NCBI RefSeq assembly: GCF_029962835.1
Contig: NC_080575.1
Coordinates: forward strand, 61,731,493 to 61,795,492
Direction of reading: 5' to 3'
Length of the DNA: 64,000 nucleotides
Source: Magnolia sinica
Lineage: Eukaryota; Streptophyta; Magnoliopsida; Magnoliales; Magnoliaceae
Numbering within the stretch: position 1 is the stretch's first letter; the number at the start of each line of letters is the position of its first letter. The notes beneath the pieces are model-generated. The model had not been told where the DNA came from and searched no databases. It worked only from the letters and a program-made list of their open reading frames with translations. Position numbers and translations under genes: made by a program. This document shows, piece by piece, positions 46,194 through 57,352 of the stretch.

Positions 46194-49100
46194 ATGGCTA
46201 CAATGCGAATGGGCGGCTATGATGTTTCTTATGGTGTAGACATTAGAAGGAAGGTATCAATGGGTGGCTATGATCTTCCTGATGGTGTGGACATCAGAGG
46301 GAGATACGATGGTGAATTTGGTAGAATCCTTACTAAGGAGGCCTTGCAATTCGTCGCTGGCTTACATCGCGAATTCCGTGGCCATATCCGTTATGCGTTG
46401 GAATGTCGTCGGGAGGCACAACGTAAGTATAATGCTGGGATATTGCCGGGTTATGATCCAGCGACGAGGTATGTGAGAGAAGGAGACTGGGTTTGTGCGG
46501 CAGTCCCACCAGCAGTGGGAGATCGGAAGGTTGAGATAACTGGACCTGTGGAGAGGAAGATGATAATCAATGCACTAAACTCAGGAGCCAAAGTATTTAT
46601 GGTGAGAATATGTTTATATGCATATGGCCCAATCAATCCTGACTTTTGAGGCTAAAACACGTGTGGCCACGATATTTTTTTAAAAAAAAAAAAAAAACAA
46701 ATGGTCTGCTTTATGAATTGGACCAGACCCGGATCCATTGCCACCCCTAACTGATTTATAGGATCCTACATGGTTGACGCTTGTTGTGGCAGAAGCTTAT
46801 GGGGTCCGGTCTGTTGGGAAACGGATTAGCTGGTTACCCTGTCACTAGCCAATGGCTAGTGCTCGGTGCTATGTGGGCCCTACCATGAATGTATGTGTTT
46901 CATCAATGCCATCCGTCCATTTTTTCAGATCATTTTATGATAAGAGCCTAACAATGAGGTAGATCCAAATTTCAAGTAGACCATACAGTGTTGATTGAAC
47001 ACCCACCGTTAAAAACTTCTTGTGGGCCACAAAAGTTTTGGATCAAGCTGATGTTTCTTTTTTTCCTTCATCCAGGTCTGTACGACCTAATCAACAGGTT
47101 GGATGTCAAATAAACATTACAGTGGGCCCTAGTAGGTTTTTAATGGTGGAAGTTCAATCACTACTGTTTTCCAGTGGGGTGGTCCAAATGAGTTTTAGAT
47201 CTGCCTCGTTTTTGGTATCAAGCCTAAAATGATCTTTAAAAATGAATGGATGGCGTGGATAAAACAGATACATCATAGTGGGGCCCACAGAGCGCCGACC
47301 ACTAGCCAAACCGTAAGTCGGGTCTAACATTCCGATGTGGAAAGACTCTACATGGTATTCACACATTTCAGCAGTCTGGGACATAATCTAGACCATTCAT
47401 TTGGTGGATCCCATATCCATGGCCCAATAATTTTATTTATTTAATTTTCCAATTGATGGATCTCATTGTGGGTTTTATCCATAGCCCAAAAACTGTGGTG
47501 GATGATTCTAAGCACTTGAGATGGGACTTGAGATTTGTGTAAACCATACATGTTAATTTTTTTGTATAAACCAACCATGCTCTTTTGATCATATAATTGG
47601 GCACCTCCTCGATTATCTCTATCCACAAATGGAATGATCCTAACCGTCCATCCATCCATGGCCTCCTTTTATCCTATCAACAAAAGTGATGATCGCCTAC
47701 AAACATTTTATGATGATGGGACAATAGGAACTTTCCAATTAGATCAATTGGAAGGTTCAGATTGATGTAATGAATTGGATGAATGAGATGGTCTACCTAT
47801 CAATTTACATCTACACATCTCAACCCCACCCCTACTGAGGGACCTAATAATGATCCTTACCACACAATCACATGGTACATGCTCAAATGGCTGCTTCATC
47901 AGACGGACCATGCAATCACTGATCTGGACCATCCAATAGGTTCAGCTCTCTATGGACCACTTAAATGGATGGTTTGGATCATTTATGTAAAAAGGACTAT
48001 TCCTGTGTTTATGTTTGTGATGATGATGATGATGATAATATGGTGGTTTGTGGTGTAGGCTGACTTTGAAGATGCACTATCACCAACATGGGAGAATCTG
48101 ATGAGAGGACAAGTCAATCTGAAAGATGCAGTTGATGGGACCATCAGTTACCATGATCATGCCAGGAATAGGGTGTACAGACTCAACGAGCAGATTGCCA
48201 AGCTTTTTGTTCGCCCTCGAGGATGGCACTTGCCTGAGGCCCACATCTTCATAGACGGTGAGCCTGCTATTGGCTGTCTCGTCGATTTCGGCCTCTATTT
48301 TCATCACAACCATGCAACTTTCCGGGCCACCCAAGGTGCAGGTTATGGACCTTTCTTCTACCTTCCAAAAATGGAACATTCAAGGTGAGCTGTACTTCTA
48401 CTAATCTGGAGGGCCCATACGAGATTGAAGGCCCTGATCAAAATAATCATTTTTATTTGGTAGGATGGGATAGTAGGCCCAGCCTGCTAATCTCATATAC
48501 CACATCAGAAAATTACCAAAACCGTCCGTTCTTTTTGTTACAATATTAGACCCAAGAACAAGGATTTATTTATTTATTTATTTGGGGGGTGGGGTTGGGT
48601 GGGGAGGGGAATGAGGAAAATCTAAACCGCTCATCAGGTGGATCTGCTGTTCCAATCTCTTGGAGATTGAATCAGGATGACCTGCTATTAATTGGACCAC
48701 ATGGGTATAAACGGACAGTTAAAAGAAATCAACCATGTGCTTCTGGCCTACCTAATGACTGGACTGGCATGACTTTGATGCCATGGCAGGTTCATAGAGG
48801 GTTTCACCTGATGTACGTCCCAGATCTATCACTCATGTAGAGCTGGGCATCGAGTCGAGTCAGACCGAGTTAGGGCTGACCTAACTTGACCTGGTTTTGA
48901 AATAGACCTGACCCGAACTCAACTCGACTCAGTACCGAGTCCACAAATGATTATAAGTGCACTGCATCATTTTTCCAACTAATCGACTAACCGTCCTGGA
49001 GAGTGAAATGCTCTTTAAGATAAAATTAATTGTCTGTGGTGTGTTTGGATGCTCAATTGAATTTCACACGCATCATTTTTCCAACTAATCGACTAACCAT

Positions 49101-52100
49101 CCTGGAGAGTGAAATGCTCTTTAAGATAACTTATTTTTTATTTTTTCCACACGCACACACACCCCTGCACACGCCATACTGGAATTTCACCACCTATGGA
49201 TACTCGAACCCTTGACCGGGTGTTGAAACTCTTAAGAGTCTACCACCGGAGCAAGAGGATCCAGATGCTCAATTTGCAATTCATTTGATCCATTGTAGAG
49301 GAAATAAGCTTGCCCCACTTTGCTCATTTCCTCTTTATCACATCAAATTATTGCATTTCGATTGAATTGAGTATCCAAATGCGACCCAAAAGTTCTTCAA
49401 CCAACCAAACTACCTACCATCTCAAAAAAAAAGAAAACAAAAATACGCTTAAAAGAGTCTTTTGTGATTGGCAGGGAGGCAAAGATATGGAACTGTGTGT
49501 TTGAAAGGGCAGAGAAGATGGCAGGAATAGAGAGAGGAAGCATCAGGGCTACTGTCCTGATTGAGACACTGCCAGCAGTGTTTCAGATGGATGAAATACT
49601 GTATGAGCTTAAGGATCACTCAGTTGGGTTGAACTGTGGTAGATGGGACTACATTTTCAGCTATGTCAAGACATTCCAAGCTCACCCAGATCGCCTGCTC
49701 CCTGACCGAGTCCAGGTTGGGATGGCCCAGCACTTCATGCGGAGCTACTCTGATCTCCTCATCCGAACGTGCCACAAGCGTGGTGTGCACGCCATGGGCG
49801 GCATGGTATGTAGTTCTACTGCCTTCTTTTTCTTCAGTATACAATGTGAGCTTCGATTCATTGCCAATTCTTCAGACATTATCAGGGTGCTAATTTACAC
49901 AAGGGGCTCAAACAGCCCCACCTATAATCATGGTAGAGCTTCGATAGAAGGGTTCCATCATAGGTTTAAACCCAAATCACCCTCATGTGATGATCATATC
50001 CATTCAAATCAGACTGCAAAATGGATGGTTCCTATCACCCATTTTGCATGTCCTTAATTGTATCGATATGGTTTATCCAATCATCATTATCTTCAATTCA
50101 TGTACAGTTATGGTGGATTCATCCAACCCAATGGCCTTTCTTTCTCATCGGTGGGCCCGCTTGGGCCTCACACATCAGTCCGCACCATAATAAGTATGTA
50201 GAATTTGTATAGGATCACAGCCTATGTAATCAACCACTATCATCATCCTAGCCTTGTCCCAACTATCTCAACCTGGATTCACAGGTCTTGTTTCACCAAT
50301 CAATCCTAAGACCCCACCCTCAGTAAGTGAACAAGCCTCCTTATCCTTTCTAACCACCTCCATTCAAGTCTTTTGAGGTCTTTCTTTCCTCATTCAGGCC
50401 TCTCAATCCTAATCAATGTCTCTTACACCCCCACCCCCAATGATGTTATCTCGAGCTTTCATTCCCATGATCGAATTTTATTATTTGGATTCCCACACAT
50501 CCATCTAAAGATCCTCGTCTTTGCAATGCTCAATCTCTATTTCTATGCTCTTCTAGCTGCCCAATACTCTGCCCCATATAGCATGGTCAGTTATTCAGTT
50601 GTCTTATGAAAATATTTGGCAAATTGTCTGTCACATGACAGTCCACTAGTACATATCCTCTTCATCCACCCAGTTGTAGTTCTGTTGGAGACATCCTCAT
50701 CAATCTACTAATCCTTCTAAATCATAGAGCCTACATAAAATAGCTAATTGGTTGGAATAATCTCTTGAGTCTTGAACACAGAATAGAACTGAAGTTTTGA
50801 CTCTACAGTTGTTCCTACTAGAGTTGCATTCTAGATACTGTCTTGGTTCTGCTAACATTTTAAGGCTCCTAGACCATACTATATCTTTCATCCAAACTTC
50901 CAATTTAGCATTTGGCATTTGTCTCTTTCTGGTCTCCATCGACCAACACCTCATCATCCGTACATAGCATACACCAAGAAGTTTCTCCATAGACTTTTAG
51001 CGATTAATTCATTTATAACAAGCACACCAAAGTTAGCCCTTAGAGTTGAACCACGGCCACCTGGAACTTATTAGTCTCACCACAGACCATTCTCACTCTT
51101 GTATCGGCACCCTCATGAATGCCTTTAAATTTCAATGTAAACATACCAAGGTGGAAATACAAATGGAGAATTATAAAGGTCCTGACGCATTTGAATGTGA
51201 ATAATGTCGTGATGCATCCAATTTTTACAAGTGAGGCCCATGTCTCTATGTTTCCGACTGTTGATCTAATGGGCTCCATCTGAATGTGAGGGTATGGGTC
51301 GCTGCGCTTGGATCAGTCTACCAATCAAATCTTTACCTACTATCTTGGCCCCTTGCTAAGTTCTTTTTCATTAATCATTTATTTGTAGGCCACTACTAAT
51401 CCAATGGTTAGAATCATCTAATATAGGAGACATTTCAGGCATCACCATACATCATGGTTTCCTTAGATCAATGGTCATCTCCAAACCATGGGCCCTACAT
51501 TTCAGAAGCCGACAATATTCACATTTTGATTCATTAGAACCCTATATTTCCTCTTGCAAAGAACCTTGATGAAGTACAATGCTATAAATGCATGATAGTG
51601 CTACAAGGCATGAATGGAACATGCTCGAAAGTCAGCAATATTGTAGCATAGCTGCAACACAGTTTGACCGAGTACTGGGTGTAGCATGTATATTTTATAT
51701 ATTGGATGCAGCATGTTGTAGCAAACAGATGTAGCATGTATTTGCATGTACATATACATGCATATGCCGCACTTGTATGCGTGTTTACATAAGCATTACG
51801 GATGTATGTGTTGCAGCAAGTGTATATGTTTTTATCTGTGCACGCATTATGGATGTACATGTACTTGGACCAAGGGCATATGTATACATTTGTCTGTGTG
51901 CATTTATCACACACACTCTGTAGACATGATATGAGTGCACGTCTATTGGATGCAGCATGTTGTAGCAAATGGATGTAGCATGCATATGAATGTATATATG
52001 TATTCATATGCACGCACTTGTACATGTATGTTGGACCAGGTGTATACGTATGTATTTGTCTGGGTGCATGCCTTATGGATGTATGTGTGCATTTATCACA

Positions 52101-52804
52101 CACACATTGTATTGGCATGACAGAGGTCTTCTAATCTGCTTGTTCAGGCAGCTCAGATTCCGATCAGAGATGACCAATTGGCCAACGAGGCCGCACTGGA
52201 ACTGGTAAGAAAGGACAAGCTGCGAGAGGTGCGTGCTGGCCATGACGGCACATGGGCAGCCCATCCTGGCTTGATCCCAACCATCATGGAAGTCTTCATG
52301 AACAACACTGGCAATGTGCCTAACCAGATCCACACCATGAAGCGAGAAGATGCAGCAAGCCTGACCGAAGAAGACCTCCTACAAAGGCCAAAAGGAGTAC
52401 GAACAATGGAGGGTCTCCGGCTGAACACGAGGGTTGGAATTCAGTACCTAGCGGCATGGATCACGGGGACTGGGTCTGTGCCTCTATACAATCTCATGGA
52501 AGATGCTGCCACTGCCGAGATCAGCAGAGTCCAGAATTGGCAATGGTTGAAGTACGGAGTGGCTTTGGATGGTGATGGTGTTGGAGTGAAGGTGAGTTTG
52601 GAGCTCTTTGGGAGGGTGCTGGAAGAAGAGATGGCAAGGATTGAGAGAGAGGTTGGTGCAGAAATGTTCAAACGTGGGATGTATAAGGAGGCTTGCAGGA
52701 TTTTCACCAGGCAATGCACTGCTCCTACCCTTGATGACTTTCTGACTCTAGACGCCTATAATCATATCGTCATCCATCATCCCAAGGCACCCTCTAGGCT
52801 CTAA
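46194..52804 (+). CDS. MLS: Malate synthase, glyoxysomal (four exons, 573 residues)
   Basis: The enzyme condenses glyoxylate with acetyl-CoA to give malate in the glyoxylate cycle, acting in peroxisomes/glyoxysomes when seedlings use stored lipid. Exons: 46194-46601, 48059-48384, 49475-49805 and 52148-52804, all GT-AG, phases consistent. Landmarks: [19 protein letters not shown] (end of exon 1), [11 protein letters not shown] (exon 2), the family signature [16 protein letters not shown] (residues 291-306), probable Mg ligands Glu275 and Asp303, and the likely catalytic base Asp474 in [11 protein letters not shown]. The last residues SRL are a PTS1 import signal. Length is slightly above the usual ~555-570 because a 17-codon segment near the N-terminus is duplicated; Met23 is an alternative start. 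The reading frame is intact and well conserved. Confidence 0.97.
46209..46310 (+). repeat. 51-bp tandem duplication in malate synthase exon 1
   Basis: 46209-46259 and 46260-46310 encode [14 protein letters not shown] and [18 protein letters not shown] segments (residues 6-22 and 23-39). The second unit is the one expected to precede the conserved RYD. The duplication keeps the frame. Confidence 0.85.
46602..48058 (+). other. Malate synthase intron 1
   Basis: GTGAGAAT to TGGTGTAG. Besides a quasi-palindromic element (46853-47308) it holds an A-run near 46682-46696, a GGATCCATTGCCACCCCTAA end that looks like a hAT MITE tip (46731-46750), and a GATGATGATGATG run near 48020. Confidence 0.75.
46853..47308. 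repeat. Quasi-palindromic element in malate synthase intron 1 (copy i)
   Basis: The ends GGCTAGTGCTCGGTGC and GCGCCGACCACTAGCC are inverses. Inner arms carry TATGTGGGCCCTACCATGAA and CATAGTGGGGCCCACAG. The interior follows the family order, including GATCAAGCTGATG. Confidence 0.8.
48385..49474 (+). other. Malate synthase intron 2, with a duplicated 60-bp block
   Basis: GTGAGCTG to TTGGCAG. The block CATCATTTTTCCAACTAATC...CTCTTTAAGATAA occurs at 48965 and 49071 (period 106 bp). A GAGTCGAGTCAGACCGAG / CTCAACTCGACTCAGTACC inverted pair at 48851-48940 is a probable MITE remnant. A SINE follows at 49137-49259. Confidence 0.7.
49137..49259 (-). mobile_element. SINE copy D
   Basis: Reading the minus strand: CTTGCTCCGGTGGTAGACTC, AAGAGTTTCAACACCCGGTC, AAGGGTTCGAGTATCC (box B), then a GTGTGTGTGCGTG tail. 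Both promoter boxes are present. Confidence 0.75.
50215..51000 (-). mobile_element. RTE-clade LINE 3' fragment, antisense in intron 3
   Basis: On the minus strand the region near 50880-50990 reads like a worn RTE reverse transcriptase block ([20 protein letters not shown] covers the former CML-ADD...LVD...NAKLE segment in a shifted frame). Near 50220-50270 it ends GGGACAAGGCTAGGATGATG, the typical RTE tail. Confidence 0.6.
51640..52125. repeat. Imperfect ~244-bp tandem repeat, ATGTATGTG-rich
   Basis: TTGGATGCAGCATGTTGTAG starts at 51702 and again at 51946. Further shared words are GTACATGTA, CTTGGACCA, TGTCTGKGTGCAT and CATTTATCACACACAC. It ends about 20 bp before exon 4. Confidence 0.8.
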
Positions 52805-52896
52805 ATGGTTTCCTCATCTATGTATGCCTACCAGTATATTGCAGCCTTCAGGTTTCATAAGGTTGTTACTGCCATGTTGTTGGTTGTGTTACTGAT

Positions 52897-52902
52897 AATA
52901 AA
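52897..52902 (+). terminator. Likely polyadenylation signal of malate synthase
   Basis: AATAAA lies 93 bp downstream of the stop codon, in a T-rich region. Confidence 0.6.
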
Positions 52903-53731
52903 ACTCGTCTCTTGGATAGATGGTGTGTCACTAGTAAATCCACATGTTTTTCAACTTTTTTTTTTTCTTTTTTTTTTCGACAAGTAACAATCTTATGCAT
53001 GAATGTAAAGCATAAATGAAAAATCAGGCATAAATCACATCTACTGTACATTTGGTGTGCATGCCCAACTGAAGGGCTCCTCATCCAAAATTCACACAGG
53101 TCAGATCACCTGCTTTTGGGAGGTCAGCAAACATCATAGATAACATTCCAGAGTGTTTCCATTGATTAGAACATTAACATCACTTGGTCTGTGGTGATTT
53201 TAGGCCATGACCCACCCAATTAGTGGTCCAGAGATATTGGCCAGTTCAATAGGCATGTACACCAAATGGATGGCAGAGATGATTTATAACTCTGGATGTC
53301 ATGGTCCTTGGTTTATTTTCATTGTTACTACTAGGTTGGTCATGTATATATTTCTTAAATGATAAACTTTTTTATTTCTTTCAAGAGAACCTATTTGGTC
53401 AATGAAGAGCATACCTGTCATATCTCCAGAATGTCCTCTTTTGATGGTGTGACAATTGACTTCTTGGGTTTCAGTCAGTCAATGGAGCATCTCAGCTTTA
53501 GGCAGAACATCTATTTAAATGATAAAAAGAAAGAGAAAAAGAAAAAGAAAAAAAAAAAGAAGCCCCTGTACAGAAATAAAAGAACCAGTGTGTTAGAATG
53601 AAAGTAACCCTTGTTCTTGGACATGGTAACCTGTCCTACATATATTGTATTCACAGTTTCTTATTCCAGAAAAGAAAACGGTATAACTGAAACTCCAAAA
53701 CATCTAACTCTTTAATCTCCTCAAGCCCAAT
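52903..53731. other. Convergent intergenic region
   Basis: Holds T-runs near 52955-52978, an A/G-rich run at 53520-53562, and no supported gene. Confidence 0.45.
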
Positions 53732-53887
53732 CAAGGTTTAAAGAATCATCTAAAACCGGTATATATCATCTGATCCACACTGTTATCGCCTATGAACGAC
53801 ATATCCATGTCAGCCCGAGACGGGGGCAATACATGACCATGTTAGTGGTGAGTGATACGATATCCGATACACCGATTTAAAACCTTG
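53732..53887. mobile_element. Small hAT-type MITE, 156 bp
   Basis: The left tip is CAAGGTTTAAAGAATC; the right tip, reverse-complemented, is CAAGGTTTTAAATCGG. Flanks AGCCCAAT (53724-53731) and CTCCCAAT (53888-53895) match at 6 of 8 positions. The interior has TATCG/CGATA words like the 13480-14223 element. Confidence 0.65.
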
Positions 53888-54346
53888 CTCCCAATGCTAT
53901 CCATTCATGATTGCATGAGGATCTTTTATTTGTACTTTCTAGGATTCTGGAAACTACTACCAATATGGATCCAAAAAGCTGTAACTTACTTCCAAGTAAA
54001 CTATGCTTCATTACATTGAAAGAATGACAATTTTTCTAGTGGAAGGCTGATTCACCACATGACTCCACTGCTACAGTAGTTTTGTGAAAAGAATGAGCCT
54101 TTTAACCTAAAGGATTACAATCAGTTAAAGAAACAACAACAGACCATTGATTCTTATCACACATACCATAAGTAAACTGAAAAGGACATTCAACGTAGTC
54201 CATAATAACGTTATGGATAACAAATATGAATAACCAATTGGAATCACAGGTCTTCAAGTAGCTTCCCCATCCTGCAGGTTATTGAGAACCAGCTTTGCTG
54301 ATTGAGGAACAAAGAGAACATCGAAAGACATCTTCTGAACATGAGA

Positions 54347-57300
54347 TCAAGCTCGAGCAACAACTTCATTGACCAAATGGCCAATAGCAGCGATGACAGA
54401 TCCCAGTACTCCACCAGCAACAACCTGTGATAAATCCTTCAAGTTCAAATGCTGAAGGCAGGGCCCCGGGAAGAGTGATTGATTGATGGTATTTCTTGGA
54501 TATGCCATTGCAAAAAGTGTAAATAAAGCTTTTAAAACATTTCAAAGTACACACTCGAAATTGGAAGTTGTCCATCATGAATGGGCTGATAATGATGAGC
54601 TAGTTACCTACTAATCACATGAGTAAAACATTCTGGTGCTGAAAATGTAACGTTTTGCATTGAATGATTACATATGCGAGTTTGAATGAATTGAGTTTGT
54701 AATTTGAATATCTGCATGTCACTGGATTGTCGGTACCCAATTTCCTTACCGGCCCATATCTAATGGTGCAGAGAGCAGCCCAAATCTCTCTCTCGAAATT
54801 GGAAGTTGTCCATCATGAATGGGCCGATAATGATGAGCTAGTTACCTACTAATCACATGAGTCAACCATTCTGGTGCTGAAAATGTAACGTTTTGCATTG
54901 AATGATTACATACGCGAGTTTGAGTGAATTGAGTTTGTAATTTGAATATCTGCATGTCACTGGATTGTCAGTACCCAATTTCCTTACCGGCCCATATCGA
55001 ATGGCGCAGAGAGCAGCTCAAATCTCTCTCTCTCTCACCCCGCCCCCCCCAACATATGGTATGACTCAGTTTTGTCCGAGTTGTATCAATTTCTGGCTGC
55101 AAAGAAATGAATCAGAAAGGGGCAAAACTGATCAAAAAGCACAAGTCCAGGACCTTTATTTTTATCCCATTCCATGATATATAAATAATAATAATAATAA
55201 ATCAAAGATCATTTTCTTCCTTCCCAAGAACCCAAACGATCGAGACCAAACTAAGATTCCAAAGAGACAAAATGAGGGAAAGAGTACCGCCACCAAGCCC
55301 CCACCAGTACCACAATTTTGTATTTTTAGTTGATATTTCAAATACATGTTTATTCTTAGCTTGTTATCCAAACAAGTCTTAGAAAGAACATAAAATTCCT
55401 TCAGCAGAAATCATGCACCTAACTCCAGAATTGATAATTAACCTAAACCTTATAAATGATAAAACCAACTTTAAAACAAGAATATATCTGAGCAACCCAT
55501 AGATTTTGAAACCCTACCATTCGTTCAATTAAATCTTCCTATCTTTCTCAAGATTTGCTCCAATGAAGAACTGTTAGGGCTTGTTTGATAAGTGGGAACC
55601 CACGGGAAAACAAAGGAATCATAATCATTACTTCCCAAGGAACTATTGAGAAATGGATTCAAGCTTAATTTGCAAGTGGAAATCTCCAATTCATCTCAAA
55701 TGGTCACCTTAAAAGTTGTGCATGGGAATTGTAGAAGTCGAAAGGTATAATAATTATATCATGGATTCCATGATTTTCTTTCCTTTTCCATGGATTCCCA
55801 CTTATCAAACTGTTGAATGTGGAACCACATCTGGGGGCCGCACGACCGGTCGTGGCCCCTGCTTAACCGGTTGTGCAGTCTCCATGACTAGTCATGGACT
55901 GGCTTGACTCAAAGTCTAGCGAGCATCAATTTTTGGGTTCTAAGGTGCTCAACCAGTCGTGGCCCATGCTCGACCGGTCTAGGGGTCCGCTCAACCGGTC
56001 GTGCAGTCTGCACGACCAGTCGAGGTTATGCAGATTCGTTTCTGGATTTGATGTGGATTGCGGAAATTTGAGTCGGTTTTCGCAAGGGTGCGAAAGGGAA
56101 GTTGCCTAAACTATAAATAGGTGTCCTTAGGGCTTTTCTAGGGGACGGGAAATAATTCTAAGGTGTTGGCAAAGGGTTTTCTCTGTATTTCCAAGGGAGA
56201 GGTTAGTATATTGCCTTGTAATCTTCGTTTTTCTTCATAGTGGAAGTTTGCATCCATGGTTTTTTACCCTAGTTTGGGCCTTTGGGGTTTTTCCACGTAT
56301 ATCTTGTCTTGTGGTTTATTTTGATTGCTTTGATCTGTTTCTAGTTTATATTTCTTCTTGTTTATCGTTTGTGGGTGAGACCGGAGATTAGATCTTGGTT
56401 CACTGCGTTGTTGGCGTGCTGCGCAACACAAACATGCCCTAAAAAGTTAACGAAAGTCCCGAGATAGCAGTCATCCACAAATTTCACAGTTAAGAAGTAG
56501 GAGATGGCAGACTCACAAATGGCAATGCACAATGAGTATGGAGATGCATGGGATATGATAGCATAATGAACTTAATTGGTTTGCAAAAAGTATTACATGA
56601 TGATCAATTCTCTAGAAAGTTATTAATCCTTTCCATAAAGAAAACAAAGTAGCATGCAAGTGATACTGATCACAATGTCATATTTCCATGTGAATTCTAT
56701 TTTTCCTTGTAATTACTTCAATTTCAGATGTCAGATGTAATCCTTGCTTTTGGATTTGAATTCAGGTGATTTTTGGAGGTAATCGCATTCATTGGCAAGA
56801 AATTACTGGAAAACAAGTAATTGGTAAAGACTAAAGAGCAAAATAGGAAGCCGTTGAAAGTTTAAGCAAATGTGTAATCACAATCAGGTCGTGTGAATCT
56901 TTTTGGTGCAAATAACTGATTGCAATACAGATTTAGATGATACAGAAAATATAAATACAAAGGACAAAAGAAACAGAAATATCAAGTGGGTATTCCTTTT
57001 TTCTAAGGTTAAACAGCTTACTAATCAGGCACATCTAAAGATAACAGCATGTAGATTATGTGAATTAAATCCTTTCTATAATGAAACTGCTGCTTAGAAG
57101 TGACGGCTCTCCAATTAAGAGTTCCCTTCTATAGCTTTTTAAACCAAAACTATTAGATGTCGAGAAAGTAACACCTAGCATTGGTATAAGGATCTATTCT
57201 GTTACCAATAAAGATACAAATGAAACAATATAAGAAAACTTAAAGTCTTCCATTCAAACCTGAGGAGGGGTATGGCCAAGAAGTTCACGGAGAGGTCTTG

Positions 57301-57352
57301 TTTCAGCCAATGGATGTTCTGCTGGAAGTTCATATACGATTTGATTCAAAAC
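54347..57352 (-). CDS. DUF212 protein (acid phosphatase/vanadium-dependent haloperoxidase-related), last two exons
   Basis: Exon 57260-57352 encodes 31 residues (VLNQIVYELPAEHPLAETRP, then LRELLGHTPPQ) and the final exon 54347-54424 encodes 25 residues (VVAGGVLGSVIAAIGHLVNE, then VVARA) and a TGA stop. Both sites are GT-AG and the phase is zero at both junctions. The HPL...RPLRELLGHTP.QV.AGG sequence is the hallmark C-terminus of the DUF212 family, small membrane proteins found in plants and bacteria; some plant members are chloroplast proteins. The biochemical role is not established. Earlier exons, with the GGMPSSHSA motif of the family, were not found up to the right edge, where a copia and a hAT element fill the DNA. 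Partial gene; it may continue outside the window. Confidence 0.82.
54556..55031. repeat. Recent 238-bp tandem duplication in the DUF212 intron
   Basis: The unit starting CGAAATTGGAAGTTGTCCAT occurs at 54556 and 54794. The copies differ at only a few positions (for example GGGCTGATAAT versus GGGCCGATAAT), so the duplication is young. It ends at a CTCTCTCTC run. Confidence 0.92.
55574..56442. mobile_element. MITE with TTAGGGCTTGTTTGATAAGT ends, split by a solo LTR
   Basis: The left tip TTAGGGCTTGTTTGATAAGT (55574, continuing GGGAA) is inverted as TTCCCACTTATCAAAC (55795-55810) plus ATGCCCTAA (56434-56442), once the 618-bp LTR and one CAAAC copy are set aside. Without the LTR the MITE would be about 246 bp. 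The target duplication is uncertain. Confidence 0.8.
55811..56428 (+). mobile_element. Solo LTR, 618 bp, with CAAAC target duplication
   Basis: It starts TGTTGAATGTGG, ends GCGCAACA and is flanked by CAAAC at 55806-55810 and 56429-56433. The interior has four to six copies of an ACCGGTCGTG-type word (55848-56020), a TATA box ACTATAAATAGG (56110-56121) and T-rich 3' processing-like sequence. No internal retrotransposon domain is next to it, so it is the product of LTR-LTR recombination. The superfamily is probably copia. Confidence 0.85.
56443..57259 (-). other. DUF212 intron, proximal part
   Basis: AT-rich sequence without recognisable repeats or exons. The splice donor of exon 57260-57352 is at its right end. 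Confidence 0.45.

Larger units (their letters stand above)
49806..52147 (+). other. Malate synthase intron 3
   Basis: GTATGTAG to TTGTTCAG. It contains an antisense RTE LINE fragment (50215-51000) and a ~244-bp tandem repeat (51640-52125). The remainder (49806-50215, 51000-51640) shows nothing I can name. Confidence 0.75.

Noticed and set aside
46194..46476. Alternative plus-strand and minus-strand frames over malate synthase exon 1
   Set aside because: Malate synthase conservation fixes the frame; the others are shadows.
51582..52118. 178-residue cysteine/histidine-rich minus-strand frame
   Set aside because: It comes from the ATGTATGTG-rich minisatellite read in antisense; composition follows the repeat.
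52153..52719. Minus-strand frames over malate synthase exon 4
   Set aside because: They are shadows of a well-conserved coding exon.
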